A DNA stretch of 64,000 nt from Salegentibacter sp. 24 (GTDB taxonomy: Bacteria; Bacteroidota; Bacteroidia; Flavobacteriales; Flavobacteriaceae): positions 124,001 to 188,000 of the forward strand of contig NZ_SNWE01000001.1 of NCBI RefSeq assembly GCF_004362395.1, read 5' to 3'. The position numbers were made by a program, and so were the translations under genes. The notes under the pieces were generated by a model that worked only from the letters and a program-made list of their open reading frames with translations, ran no database searches and had not been told where the DNA came from. Positions within the stretch are counted from its first letter, which is position 1. Each line of letters opens with the position of its first letter. Shown piece by piece: positions 63,851-64,000 of this stretch.

Positions 63851-64000
63851 TTGAAGAAAAGTTCTAAAATTTTTTTCGGTTTTGTTGGAATTCTTATTGT
63901 TCTGATACTTGCCATAATTGGGGGGAATATGTTTATTGAAAACAAGCTGGTAGATGCTATAGATGGAAATTTCGAAAAGACTGAATTTAAATATAATTCT
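63851..64000 (+). CDS. Membrane-anchored protein, 3' end outside window (possible AsmA-like)
   Basis: 50 codons from a TTG-AAG start running off the right edge: a basic N-terminus (MKKSSKIFFG), a single helix (FVGILIVLILAIIGGNMFIE) and NKLVDAIDGNFEKTEFKYNS. The N-terminal anchor followed by an amphipathic segment fits AsmA-like or DUF748-type envelope proteins, but too little is seen to assign it. No better start is visible upstream. Confidence 0.45.
   Translation, partial: MKKSSKIFFGFVGILIVLILAIIGGNMFIENKLVDAIDGNFEKTEFKYNS

Overview
The window reads as chromosomal DNA of a marine-type member of the Flavobacteriaceae (Bacteroidota), close in gene content to Gramella/Christiangramella, Zunongwangia or Salegentibacter. 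The evidence is the low G+C sequence, the absence of obvious Shine-Dalgarno sites, repeated promoter -7 boxes of the form TAnnTTTG, gliding genes gldE-gldD next to mutY and ssb, a DUF4270 lipoprotein, a SusC-like TonB receptor with a CarboxypepD_reg domain, a split ATP synthase (atpDC alone) and a bacterial GGGP synthase. Genes are densely packed on both strands. No IS element, prophage, CRISPR array, rRNA or tRNA was seen. Most of the window is core housekeeping DNA.

Layout. 0-2.6 kb (minus): end-truncated esterase, flippase-like membrane protein, panD-panC. 2.7-9.1 kb (plus): GT5-like half protein, DUF4270 lipoprotein, glmS, atpD-atpC. 9.2-9.9 kb (minus): DUF2975 membrane protein plus a small Xre regulator. 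10.1-15.9 kb: complete seven-gene Mrp cation/proton antiporter operon. 16-24.9 kb: MgtC on minus, then a biotin cluster (bioF, DUF2007, bioD, bioA, SET protein, ketoacyl synthase, bioB, two JmjC-type cupins). 25-27.8 kb (minus): recX, rng, a 29-residue basic peptide gene and HU. 27.9-32.4 kb (plus): mutY, ssb, gldE, gldD, EamA transporter. 32.7-36.1 kb (minus): an active/inactive M16 peptidase pair. 36.3-38.1 kb: DUF4199, rplU-rpmA, DUF2007. 38.2-39.5 kb (minus): ahcY. 39.6-44.4 kb (plus): phosphopantetheinyl transferase, GGGP synthase, thiamine-binding domain protein, PnuC permease, NadR-like kinase, DUF4301, ArfB-like factor. 44.4-49.3 kb: a hairpin-rich region around a small secreted protein, then a sigma-54 response regulator convergent with a hybrid histidine kinase. 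49.4-52 kb: TPP riboswitch with terminator controlling a TonB-dependent receptor. 52-57.3 kb: Rieske-like lipoprotein, greA, HIT, thioesterase, histidine kinase, flavin reductase, DUF3127, aat. 57.3-64 kb (mostly minus): DUF2490, tag, TonB-like protein, truB, uppP, DUF3098, metallophosphoesterase and small membrane proteins; the window ends inside a plus-strand gene.

How the genes fit together. Three cofactor themes stand out: pantothenate (panC/panD, with a phosphopantetheinyl transferase further on), biotin (bioF/D/A/B with extra genes) and thiamine (riboswitch-controlled receptor, a thiamine-binding domain protein and a PnuC-type permease). A bioenergetic block pairs ATP synthase beta/epsilon with Mrp. 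The most intriguing points are the SET methyltransferase and paired JmjC-type cupins inside the biotin cluster, the mixed thiamine/nicotinamide signals in the 41-42.4 kb operon, and the repeated ATTTAGATT-terminator modules and TTTCTACATAAT repeats around 44.4-45.5 kb. None of these proves a new system from sequence alone.
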